Assembly: GCA_023411555.1 (NCBI GenBank)
Contig: JAEYOQ010000058.1
Span: 1 to 64,000 of the forward strand
Length of the DNA stretch: 64,000 nucleotides
Direction of reading: 5' to 3'
Source of the DNA: Bacillota bacterium
GTDB lineage: Bacteria > Bacillota > Clostridia > Lachnospirales > Lachnospiraceae
Of this stretch, positions 44,027 through 50,672 are shown one piece after another (the stretch's first letter is position 1; each line of letters starts with the position of its first letter). A model generated the notes under the pieces. That model searched no databases. It saw only the letters and a program-made list of their open reading frames with translations, and was not told the DNA's origin. The translations under genes were made by a program, and so were the position numbers.

Positions 44027-44064
44027 TACAGAAAAGCTTACATATGCATGTGAGCTTTTCTGTA
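44027..44064 (-). terminator. terminator hairpin used as intron target
   Basis: TACAGAAAAGCT (44027-44038) pairs with AGCTTTTCTGTA (44053-44064), with ACAT/ATGT continuing the stem. It lies 3 bp from the intron 5' end and next to the 17-bp copy of the tRNA-Trp end. It may be the original terminator of tRNA-Trp. Confidence 0.65.
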
Positions 44065-44068
44065 TGTT

Positions 44069-44085
44069 CAGGGGCAGTAGGATTT
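44069..44085. other. candidate prophage attachment site (distal att)
   Basis: CAGGGGCAGTAGGATTT is identical to 47916-47932, the 3' end of tRNA-Trp. The 3.8 kb between holds phage lysis gene debris, so this is the expected second att copy. The site also forms a GGGCAG/CTGCCC hairpin, which lowers certainty. Confidence 0.55.
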
Positions 44086-44272
44086 CTGCCCTATCCGCAA
44101 TCACTGATAGAATTAGCACTCTCGCATTGTCAAAGCCCATCAATCTATCACCAACCCGTACTTCATTTACACATTTTTTTGTTGCATCCATCAATCGGAC
44201 CTTGACATCCGTACCAAAACAGTCACAATGAACTGTGATTGGTGATATACCATCATTATCCGCCATATACAT
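44086..44272 (-). pseudogene. Hint/intein-like domain fragment
   Basis: The frame from 44272 reads SPITVHCDCFGTDVKVRLMD, then ATKKCVNEVRVGDRLMGFD, the N-terminal block of Hint (intein or bacterial intein-like) domains. The Cys before FGTD is at the splice-nucleophile position. No later Hint blocks follow, and similarity stops near the att copy, so it is a truncated relic, probably of a phage or polymorphic-toxin protein. Confidence 0.5.
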
Positions 44273-44356
44273 ATCCCCCCTTTAATATATAAAGATATTA
44301 TATAACAAGATAGTATACTATCAATATCATCTACCAATAAGCACCTAGGTGTTGAA

Positions 44357-44640
44357 TTATAATTTATAACATACATGACTACCCTCTTTAAGATAGATAC
44401 CCCCACGCTTAGCCATGGAGTCATTCAACAGATGGGTCGTTTCTGTATAAGCTACATAATTACCGATTTTTATTAGTTCGCCCTTTAGATTACTTGTATA
44501 GCTGTGCGGAGACATATCAAGACCATGTGCTCTAACTTTTTTATAGCCATTCTTTTTTATAGCATTATATCCCGTCCAGCATTCATTGTAGCTGTTTCAT
44601 TTGCCATACATGATATACCAGCCTTTCTTTGCATAATAAA
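44357..44640 (-). pseudogene. phage endolysin remnant, copy A
   Basis: The minus-strand frame contains SRLFYYAKKGWYIMYGK, a stop, then NSYNECWTGYNAIKKNGYKK, VRAHGLDMSPHSYTSNLKGE and MAKRGGIYLKEGSHVCYKL ending at 44357. SDKYAKRGGIYLKEGSHV recurs in copy B at 47098-47262, where a peptidoglycan-binding domain follows. The in-frame stop and missing N-terminal part show it is dead. Confidence 0.5.
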
Positions 44641-44681
44641 AGAGCCGGCTCCTAATTAAATGTAAAAAATACCTTTTTATG

Positions 44682-44710
44682 TTGACAAATGTTGATTTTT
44701 GTCGTATTAT
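44682..44710 (+). promoter_or_regulatory. strong promoter-like sequence in the prophage remnant
   Basis: TTGACA and TATTAT are 17 bp apart. The following 570 bp on this strand have no convincing gene until the small frame at 45288, and a GGCAGGCA/TGCCTGCC hairpin lies at 44748-44783. An RNA product is possible. Confidence 0.4.
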
Positions 44711-44829
44711 TTAACTATCCCCTAAGCCCCATATATCTTCATAGACAGGCAGGCATTTCTTTATTCACTATGATTTGCCTGCCCTTTCCCATTTATATGT
44801 CGGCTCTATTCGATCAGTTATTCTTGCAT

Positions 44830-45233
44830 CTCTTCTGGCGCATGTTTCTCTGCGTCTCTCTCGGCTTGTACTTCAATTGCAACCGCAATACCAAATCTTT
44901 AATAAAATATCACCCTCCCGGATGTGTTTACTGCGCCTGTACTGTTTACATTGCTCTAACAGCCTTAATCTCCGCCACCATAGTATCGGTTGATACTTCG
45001 ATAACTCTTGATTACCCCAATGCGCTATAGCTGTCTCTAAGGCTCTGTATGCTGGATAAGTTACGATTAGACATATAACCTGCCACAGTGTCGCTCTGGT
45101 CAAAATTGAGCATGTCACCAGACTCAAGATAATGCAAGCCGATGTTATCACTCTCGTATGGTCTGTAAGGTCGTCTTGCCATATAGCCGGTTGCATTCGT
45201 GGCTATAGTCATAAAAAACCGTCCCTGAGCCAA
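44830..45233 (-). pseudogene. phage late-gene debris (tail end and lysis-module copy A)
   Basis: The frame 45233-45012 (RRPYRPYESDNIGLHYLESG, then NLSSIQSLRDSYSALG) looks like a phage structural protein tail. After it the frames VIKVSTDTMVAEIKAVRAMW and VAIEVQAERDAEKHAPEEMQ are broken. The EVQAE-DAE piece recurs before the holin-like frame at 47440-47530. Nothing here forms a complete gene. Confidence 0.4.
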
Positions 45234-45244
45234 CAGGAACGGTC
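45212..45244 (-). terminator. terminator hairpin in the prophage remnant
   Basis: On the minus strand ACCGTTCC pairs with GGGACGGT and is followed by TTTTTT. It resembles the hairpin at 46688-46711 (both contain TGAGCCAACA in the plus-strand loop). Confidence 0.6.
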
Positions 45245-45287
45245 ACGCACCAACGTAACCAGGTGGTCTGGTATGCCGAAAGGAGGC

Positions 45288-45404
45288 ATGGCAAGAAATA
45301 TTAAGATAGGCGATACTCTTCTATCTCTGCTGAAACAAGTAAAGAAAGAGCAACTTCAAAATACCGACGTGGATGACTTAAGAACTTATTTTATCAGAGA
45401 GTGA
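45288..45404 (+). CDS. small hypothetical protein, 38 residues
   Basis: The frame starts at an ATG with an ideal AAAGGAGG site and encodes MARNIKIGDTLLSLLKQVKK, then EQLQNTDVDDLRTYFIRE. The product is charged and probably helical. It lies inside the prophage remnant on the strand opposite to the lysis debris. I do not recognise it. The good RBS is the main support. Confidence 0.4.
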   Translation: MARNIKIGDTLLSLLKQVKKEQLQNTDVDDLRTYFIRE

Positions 45405-45734
45405 CCATTAATGGCCGAGATCACATACTGTTTACCGATGTGAAATCTATGCTCCGCAGATCATGGGCACGAATCAGGTGTTTACCTGGGTTGAATATTA
45501 TTTTTTTATCTTACAATTATTATCATTCTATATTATCAAAATAGTAGAAACCACGCATCAATGCCACAAAATTGCCACCAATTTATTATGCTTAATTATT
45601 GAGACGTTTTTCTTTGTTTCGCTAATCATACGGTATCTCGTTGATATGATACAATATACACATCCCAGATATCAAGAATAGGAATTAGAATTACATGACT
45701 TTTAGAGAGCCTCGACATGTGCGGGGTTTTCTTT
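45405..45734. other. gene-free stretch in the prophage remnant
   Basis: AT-rich DNA with many stops in all frames. A short GC hairpin, CCTCGACATGTGCGGGG with a T-run, lies at about 45709-45735, just before the promoter of the next gene. Confidence 0.5.
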
Positions 45735-45763
45735 TTGACAAAACATTCTATTGGTAGTATAAT
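45735..45763 (+). promoter_or_regulatory. sigma-A promoter of the Ig-like gene
   Basis: Consensus TTGACA and TATAAT are separated by exactly 17 bp, 28 bp before the start codon. Confidence 0.8.
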
Positions 45764-45790
45764 CCAATTATTAAACGAAGGAGGGTTACT

Positions 45791-46666
45791 ATGAGAAAAC
45801 TTTTATCTTTTGTTACAATACTGGTATTATCCTTGATGCTAACAGCCCCGGTGGCTGCTGATGCTGCAGCGGTCAAAATTAATAAAACAAAACTAACACT
45901 AGACGAAGGAGCAACCTATCCACTCAAAATAAGCGGTACATCGAAATCTGTAAAATGGTCAACTAGCAATGAAAAAGTAGCTACTGTCTCGGACAATGGC
46001 AAAGTAAAGGCAATAAAAAAAGGAACTGCAACTATTACAGCTGTCGTGAATAAAAATAAGTACCTATGCAAAGTTACTGTAAGGGAAGTATTTAACTCGT
46101 CTAACGCTATTAAGAATATTGAAATAGACAGCAACGACAGAGGCAAAGGCGTAATATCTATCCTTAAAAATAATTATTCTTTTCCTGTGTCATTATCAGC
46201 AACCATTGTATACTATGACGAAAACGACCAAATGTTAGGAAAGTCCGAGGAAAACAATTATTATTTCGACAAAGGAAGAGAGTGCGTATTATTCTTCGGA
46301 GCTCCATACGATAAAAATTATAATGATGTAGAATACGAGCGCTATGAAATCAAGCTTTCCGTGAGCGAAACAATAAATAAAAAGAGCAACGTGTCAGACA
46401 TCAAAACAAAATCTAACATTGGGGCAGATAACATAATGATAGAGGTAACTAACAGCGGAGAAAAGGCCACCGATTATACAGAGATTTACGTGCTCTTCTA
46501 CAAAAACGGAAATCTCGAAGGGTGTAGTAATCAATATGCTGATGTTAAAGAACCAGGTAGCACGGATTATTTAGAGTTTTCTTTCCCTTACGATCAGAAC
46601 TATAACACTATTTCAATAGATGATTATAAGGTTTTTGTAAATTGCTCATACTATTACAGTTGGTAA
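45791..46666 (+). CDS. secreted Ig-like (Big2) protein, probable lysogenic cargo
   Basis: The 291-residue protein has a signal peptide (cut near VAADA, residues 22-26). A Big2 domain follows at about 28-98 (INKTKLTLDEGATYPLKISG, then VKWSTSNEKVATVSDNGKVK). A C-terminal 190-residue part contains two similar segments, each with a Y-Y-D/N pattern (SLSATIVYYDENDQ and TEIYVLFYKNGN), as in FxLYD-type repeats. It has its own consensus promoter, AAGGAGG site and terminator, and lies against the phage genes like a cargo gene expressed during lysogeny. The surface function is unknown. Confidence 0.75.
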   Translation: MRKLLSFVTILVLSLMLTAPVAADAAAVKINKTKLTLDEGATYPLKISGTSKSVKWSTSNEKVATVSDNGKVKAIKKGTATITAVVNKNKYLCKVTVREVFNSSNAIKNIEIDSNDRGKGVISILKNNYSFPVSLSATIVYYDENDQMLGKSEENNYYFDKGRECVLFFGAPYDKNYNDVEYERYEIKLSVSETINKKSNVSDIKTKSNIGADNIMIEVTNSGEKATDYTEIYVLFYKNGNLEGCSNQYADVKEPGSTDYLEFSFPYDQNYNTISIDDYKVFVNCSYYYSW

Positions 46667-46687
46667 TAAATCATTTGCGCAAAATCA

Positions 46688-46720
46688 CCCCTGAGCCAAC
46701 AAGCCCAGGGGTTTTATTTT
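46688..46720 (+). terminator. terminator of the Ig-like gene
   Basis: CCCCTG (46688-46693) pairs with CAGGGG (46706-46711) and is followed by TTTTATTTT. Confidence 0.8.
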
Positions 46721-46839
46721 GACCTCGTATTTTGAGTTTTAAGACGGTTTTGGCGTTAGATAATCAAATCCCCGCATTTTTCGTTCCGGCTTAAATCTGG
46801 TCATCTCGAGGTAGGACAAACCTTATTTCTCTTTCATAG

Positions 46840-47262
46840 ACCTCCGAGTAGCCGGACCCCTTTGCCATCTACGGTTAAACTATGATCTCGCTGATAAAAT
46901 CTGATTCCCATATCAGTAATGGCTCCACAATCGCCATCAATTCTCAATTACTTATCATAACCGTTAACCTTAACCATGGTATAGCCAGCTTCCCGAAGCC
47001 CCCACTGTACCCACATAACCCCTTTGCTAGCCATGCCCTGCTTAATGGTCTCTGCAGGCTTTTTATATGGATTGACCGGTCTTTGTCCATCCTCTAAAGC
47101 TATGACAACATGACTACCCTCTTTTAGGTAGATACCGCCACGCTTAGCATATTTATCGGAGGTAAGATATGCCGAGTCCGTGTTTGCTTGCTTTAAACTT
47201 ACCAGTGGCCAGTAACTTAGCTTTGAGATTACCAGTATATCCATCGGCCGACATATTTGTCC
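46840..47262 (-). pseudogene. phage endolysin remnant, copy B
   Basis: Minus-strand frames give TGWTNMSADGYTGNLKAKLL, then in another frame SDKYAKRGGIYLKEGSHVVI, then ETIKQGMASKGVMWVQWGLR, a stop, and IDGDCGAITDMGIRFYQRDH. The last is a peptidoglycan-binding (PG_binding_1) motif. A frameshift and a stop break the gene. It is better preserved than copy A. Confidence 0.6.
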
Positions 47263-47530
47263 AACCAGTATGTAACAGGCAATAATAAGGCTGGAGCAGT
47301 CAAATTCCCCGGCAACCCACCAATCGAGGTAAACAAAGAGATCACCCCGGCCGTGATTGATACTGATAATACATTCACCCAGTTAACATCTATTACCGCC
47401 TGCCCTACTATCAACATAGATCTTCTGGTATTTCTTCTGTCGGTTGGTTTTCTGCATCTATCTCGGCTTGTACTTCATTTGTGACCACTATAACCGCATG
47501 GATGCCCCTACAGCAAACAAATGAAACACC
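47263..47530 (-). pseudogene. holin-like remnant and preceding phage frame
   Basis: VIDVNWVNVLSVSITAGVIS, then LFTSIGGLPG resembles r1t-type phage holins. It then shifts into endolysin copy B, so holin and lysin are run together. Just upstream VVTNEVQAEIDAENQPTEEI ends a further frame that matches the piece near 44860. The order tail-holin-endolysin is that of a phage lysis module. Confidence 0.5.
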
Positions 47531-47879
47531 GTTCAGCTGAGTCACTTACACCGTTAATGTGAAACAAGGGTTCCGTTTATCTGAAATATGCAAATAGTAA
47601 AATTAAACTCTCAATTAAATCGCCCAACTGTATATCATCTTATGACCCCATTTAATATTTATAGCTTGTAAGTAATTATATAGCCAAATATACTTTATCT
47701 ACTTGTATTAATTACTCATTTTTCAAAAGGAACGTCTGCAAACATGTATAATCATTGTAGCATTTGGCAATGAACATAAAATTCAAGGTCGTAGGATTAT
47801 TCCTACAACCTTATCCAATCATTACACGGACTATTTGATTACACTTTTGATTACACTCACCATTCTTACATGCAAAAAA
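47531..47879. other. gene-free stretch before tRNA-Trp
   Basis: AT-rich DNA at the phage end of the remnant. No integrase or other frame is recognisable. Confidence 0.5.
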
Positions 47880-47903
47880 ATCCTGAAACCATTAGATTTC
47901 AAG
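47880..47903 (-). terminator. terminator of tRNA-Trp
   Basis: On the minus strand CTTGAAA pairs with TTTCAGG and is followed by ATTTTTTT. It was probably supplied by the integrated element. Confidence 0.6.
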
Positions 47904-47915
47904 ACTTTCTTGTTA

Positions 47916-47988
47916 CAGGGGCAGTAGGATTTGAACCCACGACCTGCGGTTTTGGAGACCGTTATTCTACCAGCTGAACTATACCCCT
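47916..47988 (-). tRNA. tRNA-Trp (CCA anticodon); prophage integration site
   Basis: Read on the minus strand, the acceptor stem AGGGGTA/TGCCCCT, the D arm TTCAGCTGGTAGAA, the anticodon loop with CCA in GGTCTCCAAAACC, the T arm GTGGGTTCAAATCCTAC and the discriminator G are present. The last 17 bases recur at 44069-44085, which indicates integration into the 3' end. Confidence 0.93.
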
Positions 47989-48143
47989 ATTTTCTGTTGC
48001 TTAATTATATTACTATGAATTGTCTTAATTGTCAAGATAATATTAATTTTTTTGTACAAGCTTTTTGCTTATAATATTATTCCGAATTTTTCACAGCTGA
48101 TGCAATGGTCGTGCTGTTATATTGTAAGAAAAATACGACAAAA

Positions 48144-48169
48144 ATCCCTGCCCTCTTACAGGCAGGGAT
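48144..48169 (-). terminator. terminator of the radA gene group
   Basis: ATCCCTGCC pairs with GGCAGGGAT. On the minus strand it is followed by TTTTTGTCG. It lies 70 bp after the small gene at 48240. Confidence 0.75.
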
Positions 48170-48239
48170 GCTTTATGGTCCTTTATGTCTTTATAATATT
48201 ATTCATAATTATAGAGAGTGGAAGTTGAATATACCAAGC

Positions 48240-48692
48240 CTAGCATTCCGTAAAAAGGAACTCCTCACAGGCGACTGCAGAATCGATATTATCAGTTACC
48301 TTGCATACCTGAGACTTCATTGCCTCACCAATTTCTTGTTGTTTAACAACCTCATTTTCTAGTATATGGACTGTTTCATTCGTACAGCAGGTATGCTCCT
48401 CAATACGCTTTAACGTTTCCTCTAGCTCTTGGAGTAAGGCCGCAACCGTCTTGATGTCCTCTTCTCTTGAAGCCTTTGCACCAGCAAGAACATTTTCCTG
48501 AAGTCGTTCAACTAACTTTGATCCTTCCTTGGAGAGCTTCAATATCTTATCATTTATGTTCATGGTATCAAAGGCATTCTTCTCAAGTACAGATTGCGTT
48601 CTCTCCCATTGCTCAATATATTTTGTCAGATCAAATATGCTTTCCTGTGCTGTTGCTAGATAGATTAATCTTTGCTTGGATATATCCTTCAT
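48240..48692 (-). CDS. hypothetical coiled-coil protein
   Basis: The 150-residue soluble protein is predicted to be nearly all helical. Heptad-like segments run through LLQELEETLKRIEEHTCCTN, then ETVHILENEVVKQQEIGEAM. It contains two vicinal Cys and two more near the C-terminus (AVACEEFLFTEC). It lies 65 bp downstream of radA and before a shared terminator, so it is probably cotranscribed with it. The family is not recognised. The pattern is reminiscent of chemoreceptor signalling coils, but no receptor hairpin motif is present. Confidence 0.7.
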   Translation of the reverse strand: MKDISKQRLIYLATAQESIFDLTKYIEQWERTQSVLEKNAFDTMNINDKILKLSKEGSKLVERLQENVLAGAKASREEDIKTVAALLQELEETLKRIEEHTCCTNETVHILENEVVKQQEIGEAMKSQVCKVTDNIDSAVACEEFLFTEC

Positions 48693-48757
48693 TCGTAACC
48701 CCCACTATGAATGCATAATTCAAAGACAAAATGAAGCATGAAGACTAGTCAGCTCCT

Positions 48758-50119
48758 TTATCTAAGTAAAATTCCTAATACCTCTTGAATTGATCTAACT
48801 CCTATCAGCTTAATACCACTATTACCCTTGATATGTTCCCTATTGGCTTGCGGTAGAATACATAGGTCGAAGCCCATCTTCGCAGCTTCTGCCACTCTCT
48901 GCTCCGCCATGTTTACAGCTCTTATTTCACCAGTGAGACCAACCTCACCGAATAGAGCTGTCTTATTATCCAGCGCCTTATTCTTAAAGCTAGATAAAAT
49001 CGCTGTTATTACAGCTAGATCAAGCGCCGGCTCTGTGATTCTCATTCCTCCTGCCACATTGATATAAGCATCGCAATCGGCTAATCCAATACCGGCTCTC
49101 TTCTCCAATACTGCCATCAGCAGATTCACACGATTATAATCGGTTCCAGCTGCTGTTCTTCTTGGCATATTAAAATTCGTCCTGCATACCAGGGCCTGTA
49201 CCTCAACCAGTATCGGCCTTGTACCCTCTATAGAAGCTGCAACCAGGGAACCAGGTTCTCCCTCTGGCCTTCCCTTTAGCATGAATTCCGAAGGATTCTT
49301 GACCTCTACCAAACCGGAGCCCTGCATCTCAAATACTCCGATCTCGTTGGTTGAACCAAAGCGATTCTTAACGGCACGCAGCACTCGGTAGGAGGCATAG
49401 TTATCACCTTCAAAATATAGGACTGTATCCACCATATGCTCCAGTACCCTCGGACCAGCCACGACACCTTCCTTCGTCACATGTCCTATGATGAATATCG
49501 TAACTCCAGAAATCTTGGCAATTCGCATTAAGGTTGCGGTTGCTTCCCTTACCTGACTTACACTGCCCGGTGCTGCTGCCACATCCTCCTTGAACATCGT
49601 TTGAATGGAATCAATCACTACAATATCAGGATGATACTTATTAATTGCTTCCTCTATTAAATCCAAATCTGTTTCACATAAGAGGAGAAGCTCGCCGCCA
49701 AGTACACCGAGCCTCTCTGCTCTCATCTTAATTTGGCTCAGGGATTCCTCCCCGGAGATATATAATAATTTCTTAGATTTTAATACAAGTTCACGGCACA
49801 TCTGAAGCAGTAGGGTTGACTTACCAATTCCCGGATCTCCACCTACTAGAACCAGACTTCCTTGGACGATTCCTCCCCCAAGAACACGATCAAGCTCCTC
49901 GATACCGGAGCATATTCTCATCTGCTCCTCAGTCTTGATATCAGATATGAGTATCGGCTCCCTTACATTCTTTATGCCGCTGACTGGTTTACTGCTTTTC
50001 TTAACAACCGGTTCATCTACAAAGCTATCCCAACTTTTGCAGCCCGGACACTGCCCCAACCATTTTGCGGATTCGAAGCCACACTCTTTACAGAAAAACA
50101 CGGTCTTGTTTTTAGCCAT
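48758..50119 (-). CDS. radA: DNA repair protein RadA
   Basis: The 453-residue cytoplasmic ATPase acts in branch migration during recombination repair. It has an N-terminal zinc finger CKECGFESAKWLGQCPGCKSW, Walker A GGDPGIGKSTLL (about residue 93), the RadA signature KNRFGSTNEIGVFEM (about 250) and a Lon-protease-like C-terminal domain (LMAVLEKRAGIGLADCDAYI, GEVGLTGEIRAVN). Its start nearly touches the upstream small gene (1 bp gap). In related bacteria radA often lies close to clpC, as here. Confidence 0.95.
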   Translation of the reverse strand: MAKNKTVFFCKECGFESAKWLGQCPGCKSWDSFVDEPVVKKSSKPVSGIKNVREPILISDIKTEEQMRICSGIEELDRVLGGGIVQGSLVLVGGDPGIGKSTLLLQMCRELVLKSKKLLYISGEESLSQIKMRAERLGVLGGELLLLCETDLDLIEEAINKYHPDIVVIDSIQTMFKEDVAAAPGSVSQVREATATLMRIAKISGVTIFIIGHVTKEGVVAGPRVLEHMVDTVLYFEGDNYASYRVLRAVKNRFGSTNEIGVFEMQGSGLVEVKNPSEFMLKGRPEGEPGSLVAASIEGTRPILVEVQALVCRTNFNMPRRTAAGTDYNRVNLLMAVLEKRAGIGLADCDAYINVAGGMRITEPALDLAVITAILSSFKNKALDNKTALFGEVGLTGEIRAVNMAEQRVAEAAKMGFDLCILPQANREHIKGNSGIKLIGVRSIQEVLGILLR

Positions 50120-50120
50120 T

Positions 50121-50534
50121 TTACAGTTTAACCACCTTTATCGTATCCTTGCTATCATCGCTCAATTCTAAACTTAAGGCTAATTTACCGCCTAAATTTG
50201 TCTTCATCTTGCCAAGATTCTCATTATTCTTATAGATCTCATACTCCTTTTCAGCCTCAAGCTCCAATGTTATCTGTGCTGTTTCTTTGCCACTCACTTC
50301 AAAGCTCATCTGATTATCCTGTATATCCATATGAAATACGGCAGTACCGGGTACGGATTCGTAGACAAACATTCCATTCTTCTCAAGCTTGGTTATCTCA
50401 TAAAAAGTCTTTACCTTATAGATATCCCCCTGGTGCTCGAAATCGGAAGCCTTAGTTTTTACTTTCAATTCATAATTACCAAAGCTTATTGTCCCATCAC
50501 TTTCCTTGCGCATTAACTCTTCAACAACTGCCAT
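50121..50534 (-). CDS. conserved hypothetical protein
   Basis: The 137-residue soluble protein is rich in beta-strand-like segments: KESDGTISFGNYELKVKTKA, VKTFYEITKLEKNGMFVYES and AQITLELEAEKEYEIYKNNE, then LGKMKTNLGGKLALSLEL. It has no signal peptide or membrane segment. It lies 1 bp before radA and follows clpC after 138 bp, so it is probably part of the radA transcript. I do not recognise a family with a known function. Confidence 0.7.
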   Translation of the reverse strand: MAVVEELMRKESDGTISFGNYELKVKTKASDFEHQGDIYKVKTFYEITKLEKNGMFVYESVPGTAVFHMDIQDNQMSFEVSGKETAQITLELEAEKEYEIYKNNENLGKMKTNLGGKLALSLELSDDSKDTIKVVKL

Positions 50535-50672
50535 TATATGACCCTCCTAATTGTATTAAATGTCCCAGCAGACAGATATGATTTCATGAAATTAAAATAT
50601 TCTTACATTATATATGATTTTTCGATTAATTTCTACTATTTCTGATTATTATTTTGTGAAGAGATCATAAAT

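Noticed and set aside
44689..45030. Plus-strand frames downstream of the orphan promoter.
   Set aside because: They are antisense to phage debris. Composition and lack of RBS argue against a gene, although a non-coding RNA remains possible.
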